Source: Hydrogenophilus thiooxidans (GTDB lineage Bacteria > Pseudomonadota > Gammaproteobacteria > Burkholderiales > Rhodocyclaceae). Taken from it: a stretch of DNA of 64,000 bases. Both the position numbers and the translations under genes were made by a program. Positions 17,532 through 26,556 of this stretch are shown here, piece after piece. Where the stretch lies: contig NZ_JAHLSY010000007.1 of the NCBI RefSeq assembly GCF_019049855.1, positions 42,268-106,267 of the forward strand, written 5' to 3'. A model generated the notes under the pieces. That model was not told the DNA's origin. It searched no databases and was given only the letters and a program-made list of their open reading frames with translations. Numbering within the stretch: the stretch's first letter is position 1; the number at the start of each line of letters is the position of its first letter.

Positions 17532-18375
17532 GCAGATTGGCCAGCCGCATCCGGTACTCCCGCAGTAACGGATCCCCGGGTCGCATGAGATCGAAAATCT
17601 GCAGGAGCAATTTGCGCGCCGCGCCATCGTTCCAGTCACGGGCGTGCGCAACGATCGCCAGCAGCTCTTCCAACGCGGGTTGCCATTGCCCCTGCGCCGC
17701 GTACCGTTTCGCCAACCGGTAGCGGCTCTCCCAATCCTCAGGAAACGCTGCGACCCGCGCCGCGAGTGCTTCCAGCGATTCGGCGGTTCCCTCCACGAGC
17801 AACGCCAGCCGCGCCTCGAGCCGTTTCGCGTCGTCCGAGTCTGGCTCACGCAGCGCCTGAAAGAGTTCGCTCGCTTCCGCAACGCGTTGTTGATCCAAAA
17901 GGAGCGCGATCAGATCGAGCCGCGCTCGGTCAAACGCATGGTCTTCGGCAAGCGCCTCGCGCAGAAGCTGCTCGGCAGTTGCGGCGTCGCCCGCCTCGCG
18001 GGCGGCAACCGCTTGTCGCCACTTCGGTTCGGCAGCAGAAGGCAGCAACCGTTCGAGCCAGCGCCGCACCTCCCGCTCAGGCAGTGCACCGGTGAACTCA
18101 TCGACCACCTGGCCGTCGCGCAGCGCCTTGACATTGGGAATGCCGCGAACCCCATAACGCGCGGCCAACGTCGGGTTCTCATCGGAGTTCACCTTCGCGA
18201 GCAGAAAACGGCCACTGAACTCGGCGGCAAGCCGCTCCAACACCGGCTTCAATACCCGGCACGGACCACACCAAGGCGCCCAAAAATCGACGACCACCAA
18301 CCGACGATGCGATTCGGAAAGGACCGTCGACTCGAAATTCGCTTCATGGGCGTCGATCATCACGGATTGCGTCAT
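17521..18375 (-). CDS. cnoX: Thioredoxin-TPR chaperone-like protein (CnoX/YbbN family)
   Basis: A 284-aa protein with an N-terminal thioredoxin domain (active site WCGPC, preceded by VVVDFWAP, about residues 28-39) fused to C-terminal TPR-like helical repeats (about 115-284). This is the architecture of CnoX/YbbN, a holdase that protects proteins under oxidising stress and passes them to GroEL/DnaK. Unlike E. coli CnoX, the active site has both cysteines, as in Caulobacter-type members, so it probably keeps redox activity. A strong GAGAGGAGG site precedes the ATG. The start overlaps the end of the P-type-ATPase-like gene by 32 bases, implying one transcript. Confidence 0.9.
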   Translation of the reverse strand: MTQSVMIDAHEANFESTVLSESHRRLVVVDFWAPWCGPCRVLKPVLERLAAEFSGRFLLAKVNSDENPTLAARYGVRGIPNVKALRDGQVVDEFTGALPEREVRRWLERLLPSAAEPKWRQAVAAREAGDAATAEQLLREALAEDHAFDRARLDLIALLLDQQRVAEASELFQALREPDSDDAKRLEARLALLVEGTAESLEALAARVAAFPEDWESRYRLAKRYAAQGQWQPALEELLAIVAHARDWNDGAARKLLLQIFDLMRPGDPLLREYRMRLANLLNR

Positions 18376-20503
18376 CGTCGCCTCCTCTCACGTCGCCTTC
18401 TGTAACAGTATTTTCTGATATGGTTATCTTACCACGGTTGCGTATGGACAAGAACGGCTGAATCTGCAGCCACACGAGACCCAACGCCGGAAGCGCCGCA
18501 ACGGGCGTGGTGGGGTCGACGGTCAACCACAGCGCGAGCGTCTCTGCGGCAATCCCCCAACGCCACTGTAGCCGCCGTTGCCAGCGCGCCATACGCCGCA
18601 ACTCGCTGCGCACTTGCGCGCGCACCGCAGCAAACCGCGCCAAACCCCCCGCTATCCGCACATCTGGCAACGGGCCAAAGCCGAAGCGATCCGCATCGAG
18701 AAGTACCAAGATACTCGGAGCCGTTTCGTCTGGGTCCGCATTCCGTGGAACCCGAGGCGTCGTCGCAGGGCACAAAGCCCATGGTGCCCCCGGCGGCAAG
18801 CGCTGGACACGGGGATCCCAGGTCTTGGATTCGGCGGAACCCGGCCACCAGCCCCGTTCCCTCCACGCCGCGAGGGTGGTTGCTGGTACGTCGTCAGCAA
18901 ACACCCGCCACGACCCCTCGGGTTCACTGGGTTTCGTCGACGCCACCGCAGCAAGCGACCCGGCAGGATCGGGCACCACCGCACACGCGCCTAGCCAGGC
19001 GAGCGGCTCCGTGTTCGCATCCGCGCGCTCGGGTGCGCCAACCCCATGCGCAACACCGATCACCCACGCCCCTTCACGCCGCGCCGCTTCGATGCGCGCA
19101 AACCATTGGTCGGAATCGAACGCCCCGCGCCACGCCGCGCGCGTCACCCCGGCTGCCCGCAGCGCTTCCGGTTCGCCGGTCGCCACGACCCAAACCCGCC
19201 CCCGCCGGTCCGCGCAGCGTGTCAGCCACCCGAATGGCCCCCATTCCGGTTTGCGTTCCCGCGCCACCACGCGCCACTGCGTCAAGGGATCTCGCGCCGA
19301 GTCGCCGACCAAAGCACACGTGCTCTGCAACAGGCTAGCGGCAACCGCATCGTTCCCGGTCGGCAGGAGCGTGACGCATCCTGGGCCTGGCGCCAACGTC
19401 ACCCGCACCGCTTGGGCGAATGGCACCATACCCGTGACCGCCAACGGATTGAGTACCCGCCGCGCCCCGCGCCAGAATTGGAGTTCTGGGGTATGCGGTC
19501 CCACTGGCGCGTCGTGTTCGGGTGACGGTGCCGCTTTGTCACAGCGCACGGTATCGAACGGCAACAGTAATGCGGCGACGCGCCACTGCTCGAACCAAGC
19601 GGTGCGCGCCACCGTAATGTGCACCGCGCGACCGAGCGCCGTGACGGCGTGCGGCGTCCGAAACCAGACACCGCGCGTCGCAAAGCGCAACCGCGAAGCG
19701 ATCGCCCAACCGGAGCGCACCTCGGAATCGAACCACGGGAAGAGAACGAGCGCCAGCACCGCCAGTTGGTGGAGCCAGATCGCAAGTGGCGCTTCACCCA
19801 CCACCAACACCGCCGACCAACCGGCCACCGCAAGGGCTGGCCAAACCCAACCAGCGCTTTTGTCGGCTTCATCTTCCAGAGCGACCACACCACGGGGATC
19901 GATACGGCTGGGACGCACCACGACCGCCCATGCCTGTCCGGAAACCACCTGCGTACTGCGTTGCCACGGCTCGGTCTGCCAGTCAGGCGAGGTCGTCAAA
20001 AGGTGTAACTGTGCCGGATAAAGGGTTCCCGGTGTCAGCCAAAGGATATCACCGGGGACCAAATCCGGGGCAGGAACCCGGTGCCAAGCCCCTTCGCGTA
20101 ACACCCAGAGATCCCAGGGAACGCGCGTCAGTCGGCGCGCCGCCTGTTGCCCCCAGCGTACCGCGCCCCATCCGGCAGCCAACAGGGTTCCCCCCACCAG
20201 CAACCAGGACCAGGCAACCGAAGTGGCTTCTTGTTCGATCGCTGTCGCCACCGCCAACACGACACACGCAACCGCCAGCGCGCACCGGAGCAGCGCGGTG
20301 CGATCCGCACGGGGCGTCACAGGAAGCCCTGCCGAAAGGTTGCGCCCATGGATGCGCTGACGGCGCCGAACCTCTTCCCAACTCAACCCGACCGTCGGGT
20401 CGGTGGCCAACCGTGCCAACAGCGCTTGGACTTCTGGCGACAACCGATCCGGATCGGGCACATGTTCCGAATCGGAACCGGGACCAAAATCAGAGAATGC
20501 CAC
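18344..20503 (-). CDS. Catalytically degenerate P-type ATPase-like membrane protein
   Basis: A 719-aa protein with the P-type cation ATPase layout. It has a cation-ATPase N-terminal motif (GLSWEEVRRRQRIHGRN, 39-55), two helix pairs (about 71-119 and 218-257), an A-domain core (DLVPGDILWLTPGT, 147-160), the stalk after helix 4 (TPHAVTALGRAVHITV, 283-298), a large N/P-like region, a conserved ILVLLDADRFGFG (598-610) and a last helix pair (about 646-687). Every catalytic motif is gone. DKTGT is replaced by ARTAW (299-303), TGES by TEPWQ (177-181), the hinge TGD by FADD (535-538), and GDGxND has no counterpart. The frame is intact and full length, so I read it as a maintained pseudoenzyme, not debris. 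GTG start at 20503 with AGGA upstream. It follows the unknown 225-aa gene by 21 bases. Confidence 0.8.
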   Translation of the reverse strand: MAFSDFGPGSDSEHVPDPDRLSPEVQALLARLATDPTVGLSWEEVRRRQRIHGRNLSAGLPVTPRADRTALLRCALAVACVVLAVATAIEQEATSVAWSWLLVGGTLLAAGWGAVRWGQQAARRLTRVPWDLWVLREGAWHRVPAPDLVPGDILWLTPGTLYPAQLHLLTTSPDWQTEPWQRSTQVVSGQAWAVVVRPSRIDPRGVVALEDEADKSAGWVWPALAVAGWSAVLVVGEAPLAIWLHQLAVLALVLFPWFDSEVRSGWAIASRLRFATRGVWFRTPHAVTALGRAVHITVARTAWFEQWRVAALLLPFDTVRCDKAAPSPEHDAPVGPHTPELQFWRGARRVLNPLAVTGMVPFAQAVRVTLAPGPGCVTLLPTGNDAVAASLLQSTCALVGDSARDPLTQWRVVARERKPEWGPFGWLTRCADRRGRVWVVATGEPEALRAAGVTRAAWRGAFDSDQWFARIEAARREGAWVIGVAHGVGAPERADANTEPLAWLGACAVVPDPAGSLAAVASTKPSEPEGSWRVFADDVPATTLAAWRERGWWPGSAESKTWDPRVQRLPPGAPWALCPATTPRVPRNADPDETAPSILVLLDADRFGFGPLPDVRIAGGLARFAAVRAQVRSELRRMARWQRRLQWRWGIAAETLALWLTVDPTTPVAALPALGLVWLQIQPFLSIRNRGKITISENTVTEGDVRGGDDDAIRDDRRP

Positions 20504-20524
20504 GAACGTCCTGAGACAAATGGA

Positions 20525-21202
20525 TCACGCTTTCTGGTTCGCTTGCCACGCAGCCAACAACTGATCGCGGTAGGGCGCGAGCTTTTCGATCGGGATTTCG
20601 ACGACCGGGCCACCAAGGGTCGATCCCCGATAGACGCCAACCAATGGCGTTTCCACGTCGGGAAGGTAGATCTGAACTGGCGCATTGGCTTTGAAACGCA
20701 GGCTGCGCAACTCCTCGGGAAAGAAGAGCGCACCGTGGGTGATATTGAGCGCCGCTGCCCCTTCGAACCGCTCGCCGTTACTTTTTTCGGCAACCACTTT
20801 GACCGGCACCAACCGCACCTCGTTCACGCGCTTCAACGCGCGCGCCCGAATCCGCTTGTGCAGCTCCTCCTCGGCGAGGAACGGGAGATTGCCGATGCTT
20901 GCTTCGACGTCGGCCAGCTCCGCGTCGGTGAGATGGGGCGCCGCGGCGACGAGCCGCTCCTTAGGGACAACAGTACCCACAGCACGGCGCGGTAGCTCGA
21001 GCGCCACCTGGTGCTTCATCTGGGTGACGCGAACACCCGCACCGGCCAACCGCTTTCCCACTACCGCCCGTAACCCTTGATGAACGGCGTTCCCCAGAAG
21101 ACCGTCGAGCGTTTTCGCCAGATCCGCCTCTGGGACCGTTTCGAGCGCCGCCGGAAGTTCCAGCGTCAAGGTATAGGTCAGTTGCAACGTCGCTTTGCTC
21201 AT
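20525..21202 (-). CDS. Hypothetical protein, first gene of the P-type-like operon
   Basis: A 225-aa protein I cannot assign. It is soluble (no signal peptide or membrane helix). The first part is beta-rich (KATLQLTYTLTLELP), the middle has a charged helical region (ERLVAAAPHLTDAELADVEA), and the C-terminal half reads FKANAPVQIYLPDVETPLVGVY, then VVEIPIEKLAPYRDQLLAAW. I prefer ATG 21202 over the GTG at 21211 because AAGGTGG is then five bases away. It is followed by the degenerate P-type ATPase and the CnoX-like gene on the same strand. Divergent from the chemoreceptor gene. No function should be assigned. Confidence 0.75.
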   Translation of the reverse strand: MSKATLQLTYTLTLELPAALETVPEADLAKTLDGLLGNAVHQGLRAVVGKRLAGAGVRVTQMKHQVALELPRRAVGTVVPKERLVAAAPHLTDAELADVEASIGNLPFLAEEELHKRIRARALKRVNEVRLVPVKVVAEKSNGERFEGAAALNITHGALFFPEELRSLRFKANAPVQIYLPDVETPLVGVYRGSTLGGPVVEIPIEKLAPYRDQLLAAWQANQKA

Positions 21203-21274
21203 CGCGACCACCTTCTATTTTTCGTCATCTTACCACGGGGATGGTTGCCGCGGCCAAAAGCCGAAATAAAACGC

Positions 21275-21301
21275 TAAAGCAATCGGCAATTTTGCCGTTA
21301 G
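21275..21301 (+). promoter_or_regulatory. Possible FliA (sigma-28) promoter of the chemoreceptor gene
   Basis: TAAAGCAA, eleven bases, then GCCGTTAG. This matches the flagellar sigma-28 layout (TAAAGTTT-N11-GCCGATAA) with exact spacing and 11 of 16 positions. A sigma-70-like pair (TTAGAC at 21298, TATACT at 21320, spacer 16) overlaps its downstream end, so either or both may be used. Confidence 0.45.
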
Positions 21302-21358
21302 ACAGAGCATGCCTTCGACTATACTGTGTTCACCTGTCCGCGCGGTTGGAGCGTCATC

Positions 21359-23353
21359 ATGCGTCATTTGTCGATTTCCGCCAAACTCCTTTCGATCCTC
21401 ATCGTCGGCGGGCTGCTGGTTGCGACCACCAATGGATTGACCTTGTGGAAAGATTGGCAAAGCGTGCAAACGGCGCAGCGGCAATTTGCCGGACTCGAGT
21501 TGCTCACGCGCCTGGGGGACGTCTACCGTCAGGTGCCCATCCTACGCACCTGGTCCGGGGTTACGCTCGCTGCGGACCCCAAGAGTGAACTCCACCAGCA
21601 CGCAACCCAAAACGCGCAGACGCTCGTGACTGAAATCGACAGCCAATGGAACGCGTTTCGCACCCTTGCCACGCAAGCCCCGCTTTCGCCAACCTTGACC
21701 GAACAGATCGCAATGCTCGATCGTTCCTGGCAGGAGATCAAGACCCGCGATGCGGCCGATCGCTTCCAGATGCTGGCGCCGCTCGTCGACGGATTATTGG
21801 AAACGATGCGCCTCATCGCGGTCGAATCGCAACTCGCGTTCATTCCCGACCCGACGATCAGCAGTCTGACTCAGGCGTGGTTGAACGATATCCTTCCGCT
21901 CACCGACGCAAGCAACCGCTTGCGCGGGTTGCTCACGCTCGCGTTCGTCGAGCAACGCTTCGGCGAACCGGCACTGTTGGAATTCACCCGCCATCGCCAT
22001 ACCTTGGCAAAAAGCATCAAAGATCTGGCGTTCATCCACAACCGCTTGCGCAGTTTCGGCGTCACCGAACTGGTCGACCTCTTCGACGCGCAACTGAGCT
22101 ATCTGCAAGAGCAAGGGGAGATGCTCGACACCACCCTCGACGCGATCAAATTCGGCTTCTTCGCGCGCGATCCGCTCGAAGTCTATGACGAAGCCAGTCA
22201 GTTGGTCGATGGGGTCTGGGGCTACGGCGCGTCGGTGCATGCGCTCTTTGCCGAACATGTCGAAAGCTACCGCGCGGCGAAATGGCGCAGCCTTGCGATG
22301 TTGTCCGCTGCGATCGCCGCGGCATCGCTCGTCGTCCTGCTCATGACCTTGGCCATTCGCCGCTCGTTGCTCGTGACCATCACGCGCATCGCCAACGGCG
22401 TGCAGCACCTCGCGCAAGGCGACCTGACCGTCCAGATCGCGGTTCGCGAGCACGACGAAACGCGCCGCATCGTCACCGCGCTGCACGAGATGATCGGCAA
22501 ATGGCGCGAAAGCCTCTCCACCGTCCATGCCGCACTCGAAGCGCTGGCGCGCGCCGCGCAAGTGAGCGAAGCCAACGCACAGGCCATTGCCGACCGCGCT
22601 CGGCAGAGTGAAACCCACGTCACCGCGATCGTCGACGCCGCCGACGCGCTCGATGCCACCGCCCGCAATGTCCGCACCGAAGCACAAGCGGTCGTTGCCG
22701 ACGCGCAAAAGACCCTCGACGAAGCGCGACAGATGGCCGGCGCGCTTGCTCAGGCGCTGGCTACGCTGGAAGCGATGAACACGCAACTTGACGGGGTCAA
22801 TGACGCCAGCCGTCGCTTCATCGCCGAATCGGCGGCGATCCGGCGCATTACCGACAAAGTGCGGGAAATCGCCGAGCAGACCAACCTCTTGGCTTTGAAC
22901 GCCGCGATCGAAGCCGCGCGCGCGGGCGAAGCAGGCAGAGGCTTTGCGGTGGTTGCCGACGAAGTGCGCAAGCTCTCTGAGCAGTCCGCAGTCGCTGCGG
23001 GAGAGATCGACACGATCACCACGAATCTGGCGCAGCAGGGCAAAACGATCGAAGCCCAGCTCGACGCGACCCTGGCCGAAACGCAGTCGAGCCGCGAACG
23101 GATCGGCGCGTTGCAAGCGTTCATGGCGCAGGTGGAGCACGCGACGCACGGCACGCTCGAGCGGGCGCGCTCCATTTTGCAGGTCGCGAGCGACGTCGAA
23201 CGGTTGAGCGAAACGATCGACCAAGCGGCGCACAATGCCAAAACCGCCGCGCAGCAAACTTCGAATGCAGCGAACGAAATCACGACCGCAAGCAGCGAAG
23301 TCAATGGTTGGGTGACGAAACTCAAAGCGGCGTTTGCGCGCTTTCGGCTCTGA
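21359..23353 (+). CDS. Methyl-accepting chemotaxis protein
   Basis: A transmembrane chemoreceptor (664 aa from ATG 21359). Membrane helix one ([20 protein letters not shown]) is followed by a roughly 290-residue helical sensor region, helix two ([20 protein letters not shown]), a HAMP domain and a long coiled-coil signalling domain. The signalling tip contains the hallmark [20 protein letters not shown] and [18 protein letters not shown]. No C-terminal CheR-tethering pentapeptide is present (it ends AFARFRL). The GTG at 21326 would add 11 unlikely residues, and TTGGAGC lies before the ATG. The ligand is unknown. A FliA-like promoter lies upstream, consistent with control by the flagellar cascade. 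No che or fli gene is in the window. Confidence 0.93.
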   Translation: MRHLSISAKLLSILIVGGLLVATTNGLTLWKDWQSVQTAQRQFAGLELLTRLGDVYRQVPILRTWSGVTLAADPKSELHQHATQNAQTLVTEIDSQWNAFRTLATQAPLSPTLTEQIAMLDRSWQEIKTRDAADRFQMLAPLVDGLLETMRLIAVESQLAFIPDPTISSLTQAWLNDILPLTDASNRLRGLLTLAFVEQRFGEPALLEFTRHRHTLAKSIKDLAFIHNRLRSFGVTELVDLFDAQLSYLQEQGEMLDTTLDAIKFGFFARDPLEVYDEASQLVDGVWGYGASVHALFAEHVESYRAAKWRSLAMLSAAIAAASLVVLLMTLAIRRSLLVTITRIANGVQHLAQGDLTVQIAVREHDETRRIVTALHEMIGKWRESLSTVHAALEALARAAQVSEANAQAIADRARQSETHVTAIVDAADALDATARNVRTEAQAVVADAQKTLDEARQMAGALAQALATLEAMNTQLDGVNDASRRFIAESAAIRRITDKVREIAEQTNLLALNAAIEAARAGEAGRGFAVVADEVRKLSEQSAVAAGEIDTITTNLAQQGKTIEAQLDATLAETQSSRERIGALQAFMAQVEHATHGTLERARSILQVASDVERLSETIDQAAHNAKTAAQQTSNAANEITTASSEVNGWVTKLKAAFARFRL

Positions 23354-23354
23354 G

Positions 23355-25415
23355 CTACGTATCGAGCGGATCCACCTCCAAGCGCCACCGCAACCCTTGG
23401 CGTTGTGGCCACTGCAGCAACCGTTCCCGCCACGCCCGCAAAAAGGTGTGGAGCGCAGCGCGGTTTGACGATTCGACCACCAGCTGCGCCCGTTCGCGCC
23501 CGGCTAAACGGACGATCCTGAGCGGCACCACGTCCAGAAGGCGAACCGCGCGCCATTGCGCCTGCTGTCCAAGCATCGCCTCGCCAGTCGCTTTCGCTGC
23601 AGCGAGGAATTCGACCGCGACGTCGAGCCGTGACGCGTCGGCGCGCAACAACGCTTGATGCACGAAAGGCGGCAACGCTAGCCGTTTGCGTTCAGTCAGT
23701 AACGTATTGGCGAACGCCGCGTAGTCGTGCGCGACCAGTTGCTGGAAAAACGGGTGGTCCGGATAGCGGGTTTGCACCAAGACCCGACCCGGTTGCCCAC
23801 GCCGCCCTGCCCGTCCTGCAACCTGCAACAACTGCTGCATCAACCGCTCCGTTGCCCGCGTCTCGGCCGCAAGCAGCCCCGCATCGGCGCCGACGACGAT
23901 CACCAGCGAAAGCGCCGGGAAGTCGTGCCCTTTCGCGATCATCTGCGTGCCGATCAAGAGCTTCGCGTCGGCGCGCGCTACCGTCTTGCGCAGCGCAGCA
24001 AACGCCGCAGCGGTTTGGCACGCGTCGCGGTCGATCCGCACCACACCATGATCGGCGAACGCGGCGTGCAACTCCGCTTCGAGCCGTTGCGTTCCCTGCC
24101 CGGCAACCGACAACCCGCCGTTGCCGCACGTGGGGCAGACCTCGGGCACCGCGATACTCCAGCCGCAATGGTGGCAGCGCATCCGGCTGTCGACGCGGTG
24201 ATAGACCATCCGCACCGAGCAGCGGCGGCACTCCTGGACCCAGCCACAATGGGCGCAATAGAGGGTCGGCGCAAAGCCGCGCCGGTTGAGGAAGAGCAGC
24301 GCCTGTTCCCCGCGCGCCAGGGTCTCCTTGAGCGCCTCCCATGCCTTGGGCACCAATCCCGCGGTGCGCGGTGCTTCCCGCGTCACGGGCAACAGTTCGA
24401 TCGTCGGCAGCGGCACGCCAGTGGCGCGCTCCGCAAGCGTCACCCGGCGGATCCGCCCCCGTTCGCTGTCCCACCAGCGTTCGAGCGACGGCGTCGCCGA
24501 CCCCAAGACGACGCGCACCTGCGCCGCTTTGCCGCGCCACAGTGCAAGATCGCGCGCCGAATAGGGCGCCCCTTCGAACTGTCGGTAACTGGCGTCGTGC
24601 TCTTCGTCGACCAAGATGAGCCCCAAGCGCGGCATCGGCGCAAAGATCGCCGAACGGGTGCCGATCAAACAGTCCACCGCGCCTTGCACCAACGCCGCGA
24701 AGAGGCGCTGCCGTTCGCGCGCGTTGAGGTCCGAATGCCAGACGCCGATCCTCGCTCCCGGAAAACGGGCGACCACCCGCGTTGTGGTCTGGGGAACGAG
24801 CCCGATTTCTGGCACCAATACGAGCGCTTGGCGCCCAGCCGCCAGCGTCTCCGCGATCAGACGGAGGTAGCACTCCGTTTTTCCGCTACCGGTGACACCG
24901 AAAAGCAGCACGGGGTCGAAACCCGTGGGACCGGCGGTGAGCTGTGCATACGCGCGCGCTTGCGCCGCGGTCAAACGTGGCCCCGGCGTCGTCACGACCG
25001 GCTCCGAACGGCGCTGGGAAGCGGTGTTTTCGCCGGTCGCGTGTTCGCCCACCGCTCCATCCGTTACCGCGGCGAGCGCCACTTGGCGTTTGCGCCGTCT
25101 GAGTGCGGGCGGCAGTACAAACGCCAGATATTCGCCCAGCGGGTTCAAATAGTAATCGCTCGCGAACGCGATCTGGTCCAACAAGACCGGATCGAGCGGC
25201 GGCCAATCGTCCCACCATTCGGCGATCGGCTTGAGCCGCTCTGGCGGCACCTCGGGTTCCGGGTCACACGCCCAAACCACACCCAAGACGCGCCGCCGCC
25301 CGAGCGGAACCCGGACGAGCTGCCCGCGGTACATCGGGTGCATGTCCGGTACGCGGTAATCGAAGAGGCATTTCCCCGCTTGCGGCACCAACACGCGGGC
25401 AACGCGTTCGCTCAT
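23355..25415 (-). CDS. priA: Primosomal replication restart helicase PriA
   Basis: A 3'-5' DNA helicase that reloads the replisome at stalled forks (686 aa from ATG 25415). It shows the N-terminal DNA-binding region (VARVLVPQAGKCLFDYRVPD), Walker A GVTGSGKTE, DEEH box VDEEHDASY and the zinc-binding cysteine clusters CAHCGWVQECRRC and CHHCGW...CPTCG. The helicase C-terminal motif LLQVAGRAGRRGQPG is also present. The longer upstream frame overlaps hemE and lacks family similarity. It lies 19 bases after hemE. Its 3' end abuts the convergent chemoreceptor stop. Confidence 0.94.
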   Translation of the reverse strand: MSERVARVLVPQAGKCLFDYRVPDMHPMYRGQLVRVPLGRRRVLGVVWACDPEPEVPPERLKPIAEWWDDWPPLDPVLLDQIAFASDYYLNPLGEYLAFVLPPALRRRKRQVALAAVTDGAVGEHATGENTASQRRSEPVVTTPGPRLTAAQARAYAQLTAGPTGFDPVLLFGVTGSGKTECYLRLIAETLAAGRQALVLVPEIGLVPQTTTRVVARFPGARIGVWHSDLNARERQRLFAALVQGAVDCLIGTRSAIFAPMPRLGLILVDEEHDASYRQFEGAPYSARDLALWRGKAAQVRVVLGSATPSLERWWDSERGRIRRVTLAERATGVPLPTIELLPVTREAPRTAGLVPKAWEALKETLARGEQALLFLNRRGFAPTLYCAHCGWVQECRRCSVRMVYHRVDSRMRCHHCGWSIAVPEVCPTCGNGGLSVAGQGTQRLEAELHAAFADHGVVRIDRDACQTAAAFAALRKTVARADAKLLIGTQMIAKGHDFPALSLVIVVGADAGLLAAETRATERLMQQLLQVAGRAGRRGQPGRVLVQTRYPDHPFFQQLVAHDYAAFANTLLTERKRLALPPFVHQALLRADASRLDVAVEFLAAAKATGEAMLGQQAQWRAVRLLDVVPLRIVRLAGRERAQLVVESSNRAALHTFLRAWRERLLQWPQRQGLRWRLEVDPLDT

Positions 25416-25434
25416 CGTGCTGCCGCGCACCCGA

Positions 25435-26502
25435 TCACGGTGATGCGGTTGGGTGGTACTGCGCACTCTCCTGTTGCACCGTCTCGACGAGCACCGCGAC
25501 ATGCTCCGGCGGCGTGTGTTGCGAGATCCCGTGGCCCAGATTGAAGACGTGCCCGGTGCCTTCGCCATACGCGGCGAGGATCGCGCGCGCCTCGCGACGC
25601 ACCGCCTCGGGTGTAGCGAGCAACACCGCGGGATCCATGTTCCCTTGCAGCGCGACGCGGTCACCGACCAACTGCCGCGCTCGACCGATCTCGATCGTCC
25701 AATCGAGCCCAACCGCGTCGGCGCCGCAGGCGGCGATTCGTTCGAGCCACAACCCACCCCCTTTGACGAAGACGATCACCGGCACGCGCCGACCGCGCGC
25801 GGTGCGCGTAAGTCCCGCGCAGATCCGTTCCAGGTAGGCAAGCGAAAACTCGGCAAACGCGCGTTCGGAAAGCACGCCTCCCCACGAGTCGAAGAGCATC
25901 ACCGCGTCCGCACCGGCGGCGATCTGCGCGTTGAGGTACTGCGTCACCGCTTCGGCGTTGACCACCAAAATCCGATGAAGCAGCTCCGGGCGCGCATAGA
26001 GCATTTTTTTGATGGTGTGGTAGTCGCTGCTTGCGCCCCCTTCGACCATGTAGCACGCGAGCGTCCACGGGCTTCCGGAAAAGCCGATCAGCGGAATCTC
26101 GTTGGCGAGCGCCGCTTTGATCTCCCGCACCGCGTCGAGCACGTACCGCAGCTCCACCTCGGGGTCGGGTACCGCCAGGTTGCGGATCTCCCACTCTTCC
26201 CGCAACGGTCGCTCGAATTTCGGTCCTTCCCCTTCGGCGAAATAGAGTCCCAACCCCATCGCGTCGGGGACCGTGAGGATATCGGAAAAGAGGATCGCGG
26301 CGTCGAGTCCGAACCGCGCGATCGGCTGTAACGTCACCTCGACGCACAACGCCGGATTGCGGCACAAATCGAGAAAACTCCCGGCACGTGCCCGAGTTTG
26401 TCGGTATTCCGGCAGATAGCGCCCCGCTTGGCGCATGAGCCAGATCGGGGTGCGGTCGACGGGTTCGCGCAGCAACGCGCGCAGCAAACGGTCGTTTTTC
26501 AC
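25435..26502 (-). CDS. hemE: Uroporphyrinogen decarboxylase
   Basis: Decarboxylates uroporphyrinogen III to coproporphyrinogen III in haem synthesis. About 355 aa, normal length. Signatures are [16 protein letters not shown] at the N-terminus and [17 protein letters not shown] in the second conserved block. The catalytic aspartate lies in [18 protein letters not shown] 26502 gives the usual KNDR-start of HemE; a TTG at 26517 would add five residues. It is followed by priA on the same strand, with trkH 54 bases upstream. Confidence 0.95.
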   Translation of the reverse strand: MKNDRLLRALLREPVDRTPIWLMRQAGRYLPEYRQTRARAGSFLDLCRNPALCVEVTLQPIARFGLDAAILFSDILTVPDAMGLGLYFAEGEGPKFERPLREEWEIRNLAVPDPEVELRYVLDAVREIKAALANEIPLIGFSGSPWTLACYMVEGGASSDYHTIKKMLYARPELLHRILVVNAEAVTQYLNAQIAAGADAVMLFDSWGGVLSERAFAEFSLAYLERICAGLTRTARGRRVPVIVFVKGGGLWLERIAACGADAVGLDWTIEIGRARQLVGDRVALQGNMDPAVLLATPEAVRREARAILAAYGEGTGHVFNLGHGISQHTPPEHVAVLVETVQQESAQYHPTASP

Positions 26503-26556
26503 GTCGTCTCTCGGCAATACGGTTCCGTGCGCGAGGATAACACAGCCAGCACCCCG

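Noticed and set aside
18344..20503. Interpretation of the P-type-like gene as a frameshifted active ATPase
   Set aside because: The missing DKTGT and GDGxND motifs are not found in the other two frames at the expected places; flanking segments stay in one frame.
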